NCBI GenBank assembly: GCA_003342895.1
Contig: PTFA01000111.1
Coordinates: 2,993,607-3,057,606, forward strand
Source: Casuarius casuarius
Taxonomy: Eukaryota; Chordata; Aves; Casuariiformes; Casuariidae
Reading direction: 5' to 3'
Length of the DNA stretch: 64,000 bases
Each line of letters opens with the position of its first letter. The first letter of the stretch is position 1. Position numbers and translations under genes: made by a program. This document shows, piece after piece, positions 38,501 to 47,500 of the stretch. Under the pieces are notes generated by a model, which ran no database searches, had not been told where the DNA came from, and saw only the letters and a program-made list of their open reading frames with translations.

Positions 38501-41145
38501 GCTCTAGCCATTTTTTGCTGCTCATCAGCGGATTTTTTTTTTCTCAGTTCTTCTGAGGTGCTGAACTCTTCCTATACACTGTAGAGGAGAGATGATACCT
38601 AGTATTTTTTTCATTCTGCTCTGAAAAAAACAGATGCCTGGGCTAAATTGGTGGTGTTGCAGATTCAAGGGGGCTGAGCCAATCTGATGACTCACCACAG
38701 GCCAGAGCAGGAAGTCTCCTTCCCTCTCTTCCCCCTCTGCCCCCCCCAGTCTCATTTCCACTCCCAGATGTTCAGTCCTGCCACTCCCTTGTGCTGGCTC
38801 TGACATCCGTCAGATGCTGCAGAAGAGATTCAATGCACCAAATTAGTCATTTGCTGACTTAAGTTGAATCATCTGAGTATAGGGTTTGGTGGGCACCAGA
38901 CCAAACACAAAAGAAGAGAAATGGGAAAATCCCTTCTCTTAGCAGTGACAAGCTGTTAGACTAGCTCAAGTCACAGTGTATAAACTCACAGCCTTCCTCT
39001 GGATTCAGCCCCATGGACACCTAAATTCTAGCCTAGCCTGACTTGCAGAGCTCATACTTGGCAAATACTTAAATACCAGTTGCAAGGTTAAAACTGCAAG
39101 CTCTTCTTTTAGGCAAGCTCAAATAACAAAGTTCACCATTGCTTAATAATGCATTCAGATCCTCATGATGTTCTGCATATTGTTTTAACATTGTCACAGT
39201 TTTGAAGTGCCTAAGATAATAAAAATCACTCACAAGGCCACAGACATACATGCTTTAATTGTGAGAGCCAGTAGTCCAAATGAAGCTGAATCACTGTTCA
39301 AGTCCAGTTACACAACAGCTGTGGAGTAAAATCCTTAATTTTTAGAGCAATGTTGTTAATTTAGACTACAGACAGCNCAATAACAGTGACATTTAAGCTT
39401 TCAAAATATGTAATTCAGATTTTACCTATCTTTTAACCAAGGATTGCAGCAGCACAGATTTTAAACCGCCTTAAACCGCCCCACCCTCATCAGACTGACA
39501 TTCTCAGCAGTTCTTGAATTCTTCATTTTGTTTAAAGAAAAGTGTTTAACTTAATAACTCATCTACTTAGTTCATATTATGGCCATCAACCACTAGTCAG
39601 GTAAGTTAACTGGCTTTCTAAAAGTTAGCTTTTAAAAATTTAGCATCCTTTTTTTCAGAAGTCCAAACACAAAGCTTGAAGGATGACTTTGTAGACTTTT
39701 CCTCCAATGAAGAAGAAACTGGACAGATGGTATTCACCACAAAAATTATAAGTAGTACGTTCAGAAAGCCTAATTTTGGGTGATATCAAATACCTCCATA
39801 TCTTAAGACCATCACACCAAAGGTCTTGTTGTCCCAGACTGTGAGGATTGCTTACAGAAATAGAGGAGCAAGTTTTCAAAAATAAGTAGTGAGATGATAT
39901 CTCAAGTATAGGAGTATGAATCATCTGTCAGTTTTTCAGTCGGTTATTATAAAATTATACTATTTTTCCAAGAGTTCAGATTGGCCAACCTAGCAATTAA
40001 GACTGCAACAAGGCCATAGCAGGATAACTACATTCAAATAGGCTTGAAGTCAAACTGCTTATCTGGTATGCCACAGTATCTATACCTTCCAGTCAAAGCC
40101 AGGAACCAGTATTTTTTCGTTCTCTCCCACAATGAAGAGATGCACAGTTTTAAGAGTTGAAAGGGCATTTTTGCAAAGTACTTGACAAAAAATTGCCTAG
40201 GCATGAGTTGAAAGGGCACTTTTGCAAAGTACTTGACAAAAAATTGCCTAGGCATAGCATTAAGAATACTTACTAACATGGCAAAAAAAAAGAAAGAAAG
40301 AAAAAGGTGTTTCTTAGAAATAAGAGAAAAGTTACACCAACAAGAACAGAGAGTTTGCATTGCACGTTCCAAATTTAGGACTCTGGCAATTAGCTTTGTC
40401 CTGAAAAAAAAAAAAAAAAAAGCAGTAGTGGGAACTACTTTTCCTCCAAACAAGGAGTCCCTCCACCCAGTGCCTTTCCTTACACCAAAACAAATCCACT
40501 ATTACATAGGCGCTGTTCTGATCAAAGCTGAAGAAAACTGACCCATAATAACATACCAAAGCCCTAAAAAGCCCTCAGAAAATACGCTGGAGTGTTTTGC
40601 ACCGCGGTTTCCCCATACTAAACGAAGAAGGCTGGCACGTGAAGGCGAACTTTTTGATGAGTAACTGCTGCCCTAAATTTATCATAACACTGTTTTCTTT
40701 CCTAAAATGGAAGCCAAATCGAAGCAGAGCTCCCCGGCCGCGCCGAAACTCGCAGCTATACATACTTCAAGAAAACCACCCCGAGCCAAATGTCCCTGCG
40801 AAAGAAGGTGTGTGTTAGGGGAGCAACAGCGAATGAGCCGGGGCGATTAAAAAGCGGCATTTCCAGCGCGGGAGGCAGGCAGGGAGGCCGGGAACACTTT
40901 GCGACTTCCCGAAAATAAAGTGGAGAAGAGGCAGCGGGCGGCGGCGCTGCCTCCCACCCCGACCCGCCGCCGCCCGCGCTCCCCGGGCCCGCGGGAGGGG
41001 GTCGCCGCTGCCCCCTTCTTCCCCGGGCACTGGGGACCCCCCAGCCCGGCGGGGCCCAGACACCCCGCGGCGGGGCCGCCTCACCTCCGACTCGGGCCAG
41101 GACAGAGAGGAGCGAAAGCAGGAGAAGGAGCCCGCGGCGCAGCAT
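11511..41145 (-). CDS. CD99: CD99 antigen, complete 11-exon coding sequence
   Basis: Type I membrane glycoprotein; in mammals it acts in leukocyte adhesion and transendothelial migration. Joining 41145-41085, 20607-20572, 20263-20216, 19731-19699, 18352-18311, 18151-18110, 16601-16533, 15157-15116, 14523-14413, 13581-13525 and 11536-11511 gives 567 nt, 188 residues plus TAA; human CD99 is about 185. Residues 1-20 are a signal peptide (LLLLLSLLSVLARVG). Residues about 21-124 are an acidic, Pro/Gly-rich ectodomain with two DFNLEDAL motifs. Residues about 128-151 are the membrane span (GAIAGIISAVAATVIGAVSS), followed by YQKKKLCFK. The tail has MESHR and ends VQRTLLEN. The tail separates it from CD99L2 and XG. 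Every junction is phase 1. Apart from one GC donor in intron 2, the introns are GT-AG. Identity is by family recognition; the exon joins come from reading frame and splice consensus, without transcript evidence. Confidence 0.93.
11537..13524 (-). other. CD99 intron 10
   Basis: 1988 bp, GT-AG, phase 1, with a good pyrimidine tract before exon 11. No other feature seen. Confidence 0.85.
13525..13581 (-). CDS. CD99: CD99 exon 10: cytoplasmic tail
   Basis: The acceptor is gtttctcag|CAGATC and the donor is CCTG|gtaaga. The 57 nt encode ADQENVNMESHRGAQSEPP, matching human AEQGEVDMESHR. The acceptor is a NAGNAG tandem (ctcagcag); using the second AG would delete the Ala only. Confidence 0.94.
13582..14412 (-). 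other. CD99 intron 9
   Basis: 831 bp, GT-AG, phase 1. No additional exon or repeat seen. Confidence 0.85.
14413..14523 (-). CDS. CD99: CD99 exon 9: transmembrane segment
   Basis: The acceptor is cttcttttcag|CTTCTC and the donor is AGCG|gtagga. The 111 nt encode the membrane span (GAIAGIISAVAATVIGAVSS) and the start of the tail, FVAYQKKKLCFKQS. The Gly/Ala pattern and the YQKKKLCFK motif are diagnostic of CD99 and its relatives. Confidence 0.95.
14524..15115 (-). other. CD99 intron 8
   Basis: 592 bp, donor gtaaat. It includes a perfect 14-bp palindrome, tgcagcatgctgca, near 14814-14827. No gene. Confidence 0.8.
15116..15157 (-). CDS. CD99: CD99 exon 8: polar juxtamembrane linker
   Basis: The acceptor is gttttgcag|GACG and the donor is GAGG|gtaaat. 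The 42 nt encode GRKDSNPNNGGESE, equivalent to human SHRKEGEEAD just before the membrane. Phase 1 on both sides. Confidence 0.9.
15158..16532 (-). other. CD99 intron 7
   Basis: About 1375 bp; the exact 5' edge depends on the exon 7 donor choice. No extra exon found. Confidence 0.75.
16533..16601 (-). CDS. CD99: CD99 exon 7: Asp/Gly-rich membrane-proximal ectodomain
   Basis: The acceptor is tag|GTGGCATT, with an N at 16605 four bases upstream. The exon reads GGIDDSDLYNGG, then RGRDGGGSD, matching human SDADLADGV and KGGSDGGG. The 3' edge is the least certain in the gene. GATG|gtaatg at 16533 is the best donor, but nearby GGT codons give further phase-1 GT candidates (AATG|gtggtg, GGTG|gtgctt), and read-through meets TGA shortly after. 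I chose the donor with A at +3 and +4. Confidence 0.78.
16602..18109 (-). other. CD99 intron 6
   Basis: 1508 bp, donor gtaagg. It starts with the 10-bp inverted repeat described separately. I looked for a third copy of the PPAHP exon and saw none. Confidence 0.85.
18079..18101 (-). repeat. Perfect 10-bp inverted repeat beside exon 6 donor
   Basis: The arms tctagtttct and agaaactaga are exact reverse complements separated by 3 bases. In the transcript the stem begins nine bases after the exon 6 end, just past the U1-binding region of the donor. Confidence 0.85.
18110..18151 (-). CDS. CD99: CD99 exon 6: proline-rich repeat, copy B
   Basis: The acceptor is tttgtatgtag|ATAACC and the donor is ACTG|gtaagg. 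The 42 nt encode DNPKQGPPAHPRDT, the second copy of the PPAHPxDT exon. Both splice sites are intact, so it looks functional. A perfect 10-bp inverted repeat starts nine bases into the following intron (18101-18079) and could affect donor use. Confidence 0.9.
18311..18352 (-). CDS. CD99: CD99 exon 5: proline-rich repeat, copy A
   Basis: The acceptor is tttgtttatag|GTGACC and the donor is ACTG|gtaaga. The 42 nt encode GDPNRDPPAHPGDT. It is 36/42 identical to exon 6, which lies 159 bp downstream in transcript order, so the two are a tandem exon duplication. It corresponds to the human NDDPRPPNPP region. Phase 1 on both sides, so inclusion of either copy or both keeps the frame. Confidence 0.92.
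18353..19698 (-). other. CD99 intron 4
   Basis: 1346 bp, donor gtatgt, acceptor tttatag. It contains a 14-bp exact tandem repeat (atacctgaacatat, 18594-18621). A 47-nt exon-like segment at 19634-19680 was considered and rejected. Confidence 0.8.
19699..19731 (-). CDS. CD99: CD99 exon 4: second DFNLEDAL module
   Basis: The acceptor is ttctttgtag|ATGAC and the donor is CCTG|gtatgt. The 33 nt encode DDFNLEDALQP, equivalent to human GDDFDLGDAV. The core octapeptide DFNLEDAL is identical to that in exon 2, so exons 2 and 4 look like ancient copies of one module. Phase 1 on both sides. Confidence 0.92.
19732..20215 (-). other. CD99 intron 3
   Basis: 484 bp, donor gtgagt, acceptor ttctttgtag. An open plus-strand frame runs through it, but without supporting similarity. 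Confidence 0.85.
20216..20263 (-). CDS. CD99: CD99 exon 3: basic/proline-rich ectodomain segment
   Basis: The acceptor is ctaactgacag|GACC and the donor is GACG|gtgagt. The 48 nt encode GPTVKPPASHKPRPHD, matching the human KKPTAIPKKPSAG region in character. Phase 1 on both sides. Introns 2 and 3 are short (308 and 484 bp). Confidence 0.9.
20572..20607 (-). CDS. CD99: CD99 exon 2: first DFNLEDAL module, GC donor
   Basis: The acceptor is ttgatag|GCAACG. The 36-nt exon reads NVEDFNLEDAL with the phase-1 Gly from exon 1. It aligns with the human segment DGGFDLSDAL. The donor is CTCG|gcaagt, a non-canonical GC donor with otherwise ideal consensus. The nearest GT, two bases further on, would break the phase-1 frame. 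It follows a 20.5-kb intron 1. Confidence 0.88.
22623..22667. repeat. 18-bp direct repeat pair
   Basis: acaagtatttatacagtt occurs exactly at 22623-22640 and 22650-22667, a 27-bp period. Small local duplication in CD99 intron 1. Confidence 0.9.
22864..22896. repeat. 13-bp tandem repeat, about 2.5 copies
   Basis: Units ccatctgttaacg, ccatctgttaaca, then a partial ccatctg. Confidence 0.9.
27036..27170 (+). mobile_element. CR1 LINE 3'-end fragment
   Basis: It contains the hallmark CR1 3' tail: attcaaaacctgactgggca, gaccctgcttgagcaggg, ggttggactagatgatctcc, and gaggtgccttccaacccc, ending near ctgtgattg. The element is 5'-truncated, as nearly all CR1 copies are, and it points rightwards, opposite to CD99. 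CR1 of this form is abundant in birds and present in other reptiles; it is the best clue to the organism. Confidence 0.92.
33704..34252 (+). repeat. 5' LTR of the ERVL-like element (partly deleted)
   Basis: It aligns with 36671-37407 through shared words such as gacactgagaagc, aaggaggaaccag-like and aaccattacac-like blocks, agcctggggaag, gaggaaaggtgtt and gttaactggcaataag. It lacks the TATA-containing part seen in the other copy and is much GC-richer. It starts at TG and ends at cccaca, both estimated. Confidence 0.65.
34253..36670 (+). mobile_element. Internal region of the ERVL-like element
   Basis: GC-rich at its left end, then sequence with short open frames, for example 35078-35293, which includes GLWDVLTDGYVEPWPAPADP and looks retroelement-derived though I cannot place it in a domain. 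No intact gag, protease or reverse transcriptase is visible. A purine-rich tract (agaggtgaggagtggga, 36654-36670) sits directly before the second LTR and may be the polypurine tract. Confidence 0.55.
35863..36153 (+). pseudogene. Retroelement integrase core remnant
   Basis: An open 96-codon frame shows the order typical of the second half of a retroviral integrase core: an SDN-x-SHF block with the acidic residue at codon 8, then EWAHHIPYHPPAPG, then GLLK. About 35 residues past the aspartate, where the third catalytic acidic residue is expected, the text reads KVKW, so no acidic residue is present. The frame lacks the zinc-binding and C-terminal parts. It is a broken, inactive fragment that gives the element its plus-strand orientation. 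Confidence 0.7.
36671..37407 (+). repeat. 3' LTR of the ERVL-like element
   Basis: The better preserved copy. It has a TATA-like atatttaag at 36861-36869 and an ATTAAA at 37369-37374 near its end, giving the U3-R-U5 order on the plus strand. The promoter would fire opposite to CD99. Edges are estimated from TG and CA ends. Confidence 0.65.
40155..40256. repeat. 51-bp perfect-phase tandem duplication
   Basis: Units 40155-40205 and 40206-40256 begin agttgaaagggca and end gcctaggcat. They differ inside at one base (t/c) and at the last base. Very recent duplication about 0.8 kb inside CD99 intron 1. Confidence 0.95.
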
Positions 41146-41460
41146 GATCGCCCGCTCCGCCCGCCGGGCCGACGTCCGCCTCGCTGCCCGCCGCAGCCCT
41201 GCCGGAGGGAGGCGGGAGTCGCCGGGCGGGGCCCGCCGCGCCGTGCGCCGCCTCCGGGGCTCCCCCGCTCCCGCCGCTGCCCGAGGGCGCGCTGCCCCGC
41301 GGAGGCCGCGCTCGGAGCCCGCTGGGGCGCCGGGGCTGGCGGCGGGCGGCGGCCGCGGGAACCGCAGGCTCCGGCTCCCGCCCCCAGCCACCCTCTTTTC
41401 CTGGCGCTGTCGGCGAGATGGCTTATTTCTGTATTTGCAAGTAATGCTGCGCTAGGCCCT
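40730..41460. promoter_or_regulatory. CpG island / CD99 promoter and first exon
   Basis: CpG dinucleotides are dense here and rare in the flanks. The island spans CD99 exon 1, its 5' leader and the start of intron 1. GC-box-like motifs include gggcgggg at 41224-41231 and ctccgcccgcc near 41155. No TATA box is seen at a sensible distance above the ATG. This fits a TATA-less, Sp1-type promoter reading leftwards. Confidence 0.85.
41085..41145 (-). CDS. CD99: CD99 exon 1 (coding part): signal peptide
   Basis: The ATG at 41145 has A at -3 (gatcATG). It encodes 20 residues, MLRRG followed by a leucine-rich core and LARVG, and ends with one base of the next Gly codon at the donor GGAG|gtgagg. The 61-nt coding part lies inside a CpG island, as expected for a housekeeping-type TATA-less first exon. 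The 5' UTR continues to higher coordinates; its start cannot be placed from sequence alone. Confidence 0.9.
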
Positions 41461-43622
41461 AGCCGAAGGGTGCGGGTGTGCTCCNTCGTGCACCGCGGAG
41501 CGGGGGCGTTGGCGAATTTCCACGCTGTGGGAAGGTGGATGTTAAGCAGGGAGACCTGTTTTTGTAGGGCTCCTTTTCTAACGACAATATCACGTCCTGC
41601 AGCGGACACTTACTGTCATGGGAGCTGGTTCCTCACGCGCTGCAGCCCCAGGTGCGCGGCCGTGGGTGAAGCTGGGCTCTCTGTCCCAGGCTGCACTGTT
41701 ACTGCTGCTTCTGGAGATCAAGATGGAAACCAAGGTGTGATGAACACCATCATGCTAAGCTGTATTCANGCATATTTGTAACACAGGCATCTCTCCCAAA
41801 TCCCAATTTCTGCCTTCCACGTACAAGTATACACTGATTATTCACTGGATAATAAATAGTTCAGTGACACACGGTGTGTGATTTAGAACCTAAGTGAAGA
41901 TTTGTTGCTTCCTTTTAATCAGAGGTCCGTACCTCTGCTGTAGCATTTGTAGGACTTTGCCACCTGAAAAAGTAGAAAGTGAGTGAGTGAGTCACTGTCA
42001 CCAGTTCATAAACTGATGGTAATTTTTCTTCCTCCTCGGCAGTTCACAGTCAAATAATTATCAAGTCTAACCTTAGGCAATAAAGAGTTTCACTGTGGTA
42101 GTAAACTTAATAACATAAAACTATGCCATGTTTTAAGTTAATGATAAACTTTTCCTTTAAAATACCTGAGTTTTGCATGAGTAGCACTGTATAGTCCATT
42201 GATGGCTGTAGGTAGGTCGGTCTGAACAGCAATAGGTGGCTTTTCCTGTCATTAACATTTATGGAATCAACATTATGCTGTTGTTAGAAGCTTCTTTTTT
42301 TTCTGGACTCCAAGCCCAGAAGATAAGATTTAATATATGCACATGCATTGTGTAATCCAACAGTATGTATCTATTCATTACTGATATCTGTTCATTCATA
42401 AGAAATTATTAATGTCACTCAAAGGATGTCCTTTAACAGAGTGTTGATCATCATCCAAGCAGTTAATTATCATCCAAGAAGTTGCTATGTTGACGAAAAG
42501 GAAATAATTTTTACTCCCAAAGTACCATGCACTTCTTTAATCACTTTGTACCAAAACACTCTTTTTTCAGGATTACACAGCTACTGAAAAAAGCCTAGTT
42601 ATCTCACTGGAATTACCATGTCAAATCAGACCTATGTAGTTTCCTGTTTCCGGAGCCAGTTGTTGTCAAAGTCACCAACTTCAGAGAAGGTAAAAGCAAC
42701 CTTCTGTTAAGGCAGATATGTGATAATTGCACTTCACAGTTCAACTCTTCCTAATTCCTGGTGGTTTCCAGTTGATTTGATCCTTGAGGCACAGTCATAG
42801 TTTGCTAGCACTAGCTGTTATATGGCTAATAAAATGTCCAGATTTGTGAATATCACATCATTTTTTCAATCTCACTAGTCTTTTGATCTGGAGATTTCAC
42901 TGCCATCTTGTGAAAATGAGTTTCACTATTTACAGTTACCAGCTCTTCTAGGTCTGGAATCTTGATTAAAAAAACCACAGTTTGTCATTTCATACATAAA
43001 GCCAGCTTATCTGTAAAAATAAAAATAATTTAGTACTAGTGGTGGTTATCTGATTGGGTGAGTAATATGCACAGTCTGAGATCCACTTCTTCCAATATCA
43101 CCTGTCTTTGCCCTGCTTGACCTGCACTGGTTATCCCATCACTTATTTCTCTCTGTTTATCCCCCACCCTTAGCCTTTGCAAACAGCTCAGACATTTGCT
43201 TGATCTGAAGATGCCTTGGAAGGAAAGAAGCAGCATGTCATAGGTTACCTTAAGGCTTATTTTTAAAGAACAGCATCTTTAAGAGACATGAAAATTGTGT
43301 ATGGTTTGGCCCTATGAAAAATACAATTTATACTACAGTACAATCAAGGTTGGAAGTTGTAAATCCAGAATAAACTATCCAGACTTCAACAAACCGGAAA
43401 GATGTGAGCAGCTTGAGGAAAGGAGCTGCCTTTACAGCTGTGTGCAAGATATAAAAATAAATGCTCCTTTCTTCTGTTTCCCCCATTGCTCTTCTGAAGT
43501 AAGATCCTTGTAGCTCTTTTCCTGTCTCTGCTTAACGTAACTTTTTGCTCCTTTTGCTTATGAGCTCTCAGTGTTTCCGGAAACAGCATAACTTGATCAG
43601 ATATTTGAAGTAAAGGAAAGAC

Positions 43623-43630
<8 letters not shown>

Positions 43631-43660
<30 letters not shown>
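43631..43660. repeat. (TG)15 microsatellite
   Basis: Fifteen uninterrupted TG dinucleotides. Confidence 0.98.
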
Positions 43661-43661
<1 letters not shown>

Positions 43662-44449
43662 CAGTTAAAAACCTTACTGCTCTGCTTATCACCCAAGGAC
43701 AGCTTTTGGAAAAAGAGTGCTACAGCCAGTGCCATTAAGCAGAGAAGCAGGCGGGCAAGACAGCATTTAGAAAAAAAGAAAGGTAGTATTGTTCAAGTCA
43801 GTAGTAAAAAGCTTTGATGCATACATGCATTCAGTTACTGTGACAAAATTGGTAGAGTATGGAAGGGGAAAATAACCCTGAAAGTTACTTTGCCTTTTTG
43901 CTTGTGCTGTTCACCAGAATTTGGCAATATGCACCTCTGTTGAGTCTTTTTTTCATTTGAGGCACAATGTATTTAAATGCCAAGAATGCTCATATATAAG
44001 GAGTATATCTAAGTGCATTGATGTTTATTGTTGTGGCCTCATTTAACAGCATGTACTTGAAGACTAGTTGCTGGAAGTATCTCATTTTGTTTTATTCTAA
44101 TTAATTGAAAATCCAACTGATGTGCAGGGTTTCAGTGCCGGTTTAGTCATGATATCTACTAAAACACAGGCTCAGATCTTTTTGTTTCTTCTTGCTGCAA
44201 GAAAATAAAGGTTCACATGTATCTTTATTAAAAAAAATCCAACATGTGAAACATTATTTTCTCTAAGTGTTTTCATACTTGAATTGTGAGAAGGAGAACA
44301 GTTTGGTTCCACCACCAAAGATTCCTGTAAATAGGTGTAATATCACCTAGGTCAAAGTTTTAGGGTCACAAGCAAGCTGGTATAGTATAGTCAGTCAATA
44401 CAACCTTTATTTTTTTATAAAAAGAATGAATATAAAACTTATTATATTA

Positions 44450-44512
44450 GTTAACGTCATTTTATCTTTGGTTTATCATAATCCCATAGTTAACCTCAAT
44501 TTATCTTTGGTT
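44450..44512. repeat. 24-bp imperfect direct repeat, 39-bp period
   Basis: 44450-44473 and 44489-44512 both begin gttaac and end ttatctttggtt, with 2 mismatches in 24. Confidence 0.85.
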
Positions 44513-47500
44513 AAAGATTATAAAAACTGCATCAAGCATCAGTATTATTTCCAGTGCTGAGGGTAAATTCAGAGTTAACTATAGTCCAAACAAACCTCAG
44601 CATCTACTATGTTACTTTTGCTGGTTCTTCTGTGTGTGGTATTTTCTGATGCTCTTTGCTTTGCCAGATAGAAGAGGCATTAAAACACTGCAGCTCAAGG
44701 GTCTCTTCCTAAGAAAACAAATTAGATTCCTCTACAACAGTGTAGTAGTGCTCAATAACAAAGCTCTTTTAGGGAAAGAGTGTATGCAGGAAACGTGTAG
44801 ATACTGAACAACCTCTGCAAAGGCCAGTTACCCAGTCTTCATTACTCTAGGCTTTTCCTTCTGTAAATGCCCTCTGTTAGTACCACTTGTAGCAGCAATT
44901 ATTGCAGTATGCCTGTGTGAGTTAAGGCACTGGCTTGGATAATTAGGCACTAAAGTCCATGGCACCGGAGATCCCATCTCCTTTAAAGTTCATCCCATTT
45001 CTATTACAATAAAAAAATTTTCTACTGTAACTATAAGCCAGGTACTCTTTCCTTTTTTCCTTCAAATAGTTTTATACATTGTCTTTTTTTTTTTTCCCAG
45101 TAACATCTGTACATATTTTGACTACACTTCCTGCTGCTATAAACTATCCAAAAATCTTTCCATGGCCAAAGTTTATTTTGTTTTTTGTTTTTTTTTTTTT
45201 TTGCTTTCAGAAAAGTTCATATGATTTTATAGCTTGTTCTTTGCATATTAATCCACATTTGAAGAGTTTTGGGGGGAAAAGTTGTTAATAAACCTATACA
45301 CTATATGATATGAATGCTATTCAAGAGTTTAATTCCATAATAGAACATATTGATTAATGAAATAACCTATTTCTGTTACAAAAAAACAGTTCTTTGACAT
45401 AATACTATTTTAATGGAAGGGATATTTTTTTCCCCTAGGTAGCTGTTTCAAGCAAATATAGCCTTCAGCGACAGCCCTTAACATATTCTTCCTATGTTGT
45501 GTGAAAGACCAGCTATATTTTATGTGTACATCAGTAGACTATAGGAAGNGTATTGAATAGATTTGTAATAGTGATACACAGGCTATTTAAGCTTATTAAT
45601 CTTAATATCTGTAAGTATAGATACTCACTGTTAATTCTTTTCTAAGTATCTTTTCTTAAACCTTAGATCTTGAGGAACTAACTTTCCTGCAGTTTTCTGA
45701 GTAACCTGTTCTTTACTATTTCTCTCCCCTAGGTGCTCTCTTCTTTAATACGTACAACTGTAACCATTTTCCCTAAAGAACAATTTCTTTTCCTTCTGGA
45801 ATTACTCACACCAGTTTAATTGGAAGTAGTAGTCTTTTATTATGACCAGGTACTAAATACGTACCCATCATCTAGGCTGTTGAATTACTTATAGGTAAGC
45901 AGTGGATTTCTTAATATATTTTAATGATTCCTCTGAAAGATCTAGTGATGTTGGAGTAGGCAGGCATTCTTTGCCATGGTATTTTTAGGCTAGACATATC
46001 AAATGTTGGGGGTTTTTATTATTTTGCATTTTTGGGGTTCCTTTTCTGATTGAACAAGTGATTTTTTCATAGTTACTGCAATGTGTTAAAATTCCTATTA
46101 GATAATACTAATTGTCCGTATTCATCTTCTTTAAATAAATGCTTTATTGATTTATTTTCTTTAATTTCTGTTTCAGTAAACTGTGGTTTCTTTACTACAG
46201 TCCAGTAAACTGAGTTTTTTTTGTTGTCTAGGGACCTCTTTATAAGAATTTGTTTTCATGATAGTATGGGCTAGAAACAGCTAGTCTAGTATAAATGCTG
46301 AAAGCAGTCTGGTTGTAGCAGTATAGAGCTCTACATAGGCTTATCAATTACAGCAGAGAGCTTTTTTTGAAGATCCTTGTAAGGTATGCTATGCTATTGC
46401 GTAGAGGTATCCCAAGAAAGTAAAGTAGATCTTCTGCTGATNCGAACTCCTATAGTCCTCTTGATTTCTTTAGCAGTATGGCAATTTTATACTAGCTGGT
46501 AAATTTGTATTTGTAATTTTCTGAACTGCTGAGATTCAAGTTCCATGGTTAACTGCATGAAAATTCTGTCTCCTCCTATATCTGTTTCACCATTAAACTT
46601 TATTTTGAATATTTTAAGTCTCTTCTATTTTAATATTTATTTGACTTACTGAAAAGAGAACCTAGAATACCTTTTCTTTATTTCTGGCAAAGTGACTTTT
46701 GCAGTAATGAAGTGCTTAGTCCTCTTGAAAAACTTGTAATGTTCAATAATTTTTTTACTCATAAGAACAAAATAATTCAATTTTAAGATGATAACTTAAT
46801 GCTGGTTTTGTATGTTCTTTCCCTGGTGTTAAATTCTATTTGCTTCTGCTCCTTAAATAGAGAAGAAGGAAAGAGAAAAACTGATTAAACAAACCCCTAA
46901 AAAGGTAAATGCTACACTGAGTTTCTACTATTTGTTCAAGAAGCTGCATCCTTCTGAAGCTAAGTGANTGTGATTAAGGCACTATTGACATACATTAAAG
47001 GTGTTGTATTCCATAAAACAGGAACATGTGAGTATATATTTTAGTCATTTAGGTACTGTCGTCCTTTCCTGTATTATCTGAACATATCCTACTTATTTTT
47101 GTTGTTTCGTATATTTTTGCCTCTAAGGAAAAATAGCTCGTTTCTATAGCCTATTATGTTCACGGGAAGCAAAAGCAAGTTAGAGTGGCTTTGTTTTTTA
47201 GCCACGGTGTGATGATTGTGATAGTCCCGATATAGATGCTGCCTAGGCAGCAAAAAATGTGAGTTTTCTCTTTTCTTTTATACAAGCTTGCGTGTGCATG
47301 TCTCATTGTTCTGGAATCAAGCTTCCCAGAAGTTTTTCCTGTAAAAATTGAGTGAAGCAGTCATACATGCCAATCTGTGGCTACCCCTTCCTTTCCTTCC
47401 CAAGGGATTCCAGCTCTGCGTAATCACTGCTTCTAGTGCTTGCTTTCCTTCATGCCTTTCCAGCCACGGTGCAGAAGCCTGCTGCAGCATGTGCCACAAA

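Larger units (their letters stand above)
20608..41084 (-). other. CD99 intron 1 (~20.5 kb)
   Basis: The donor is gtgagg in the CpG island and the acceptor is tgatag. The long first intron is like that of mammalian CD99. It holds the CR1 fragment, the LTR element and the 51-bp tandem duplication listed separately. I see no further CD99 exon in it: no third DFNLEDAL-type block with splice sites. The stretches 20.7-27.0, 27.2-33.7 and 37.4-40.1 kb are AT-rich sequence with no gene I can support. Confidence 0.85.

Noticed and set aside
40756..41609. Two long minus-strand open frames (211 and 264 codons) and plus-strand frames in the CpG island
   Set aside because: Arg/Ala/Pro/Gly-rich text caused by GC content. 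Only the MLRRG...ARVG stretch up to the donor at 41084 is coding, as CD99 exon 1.
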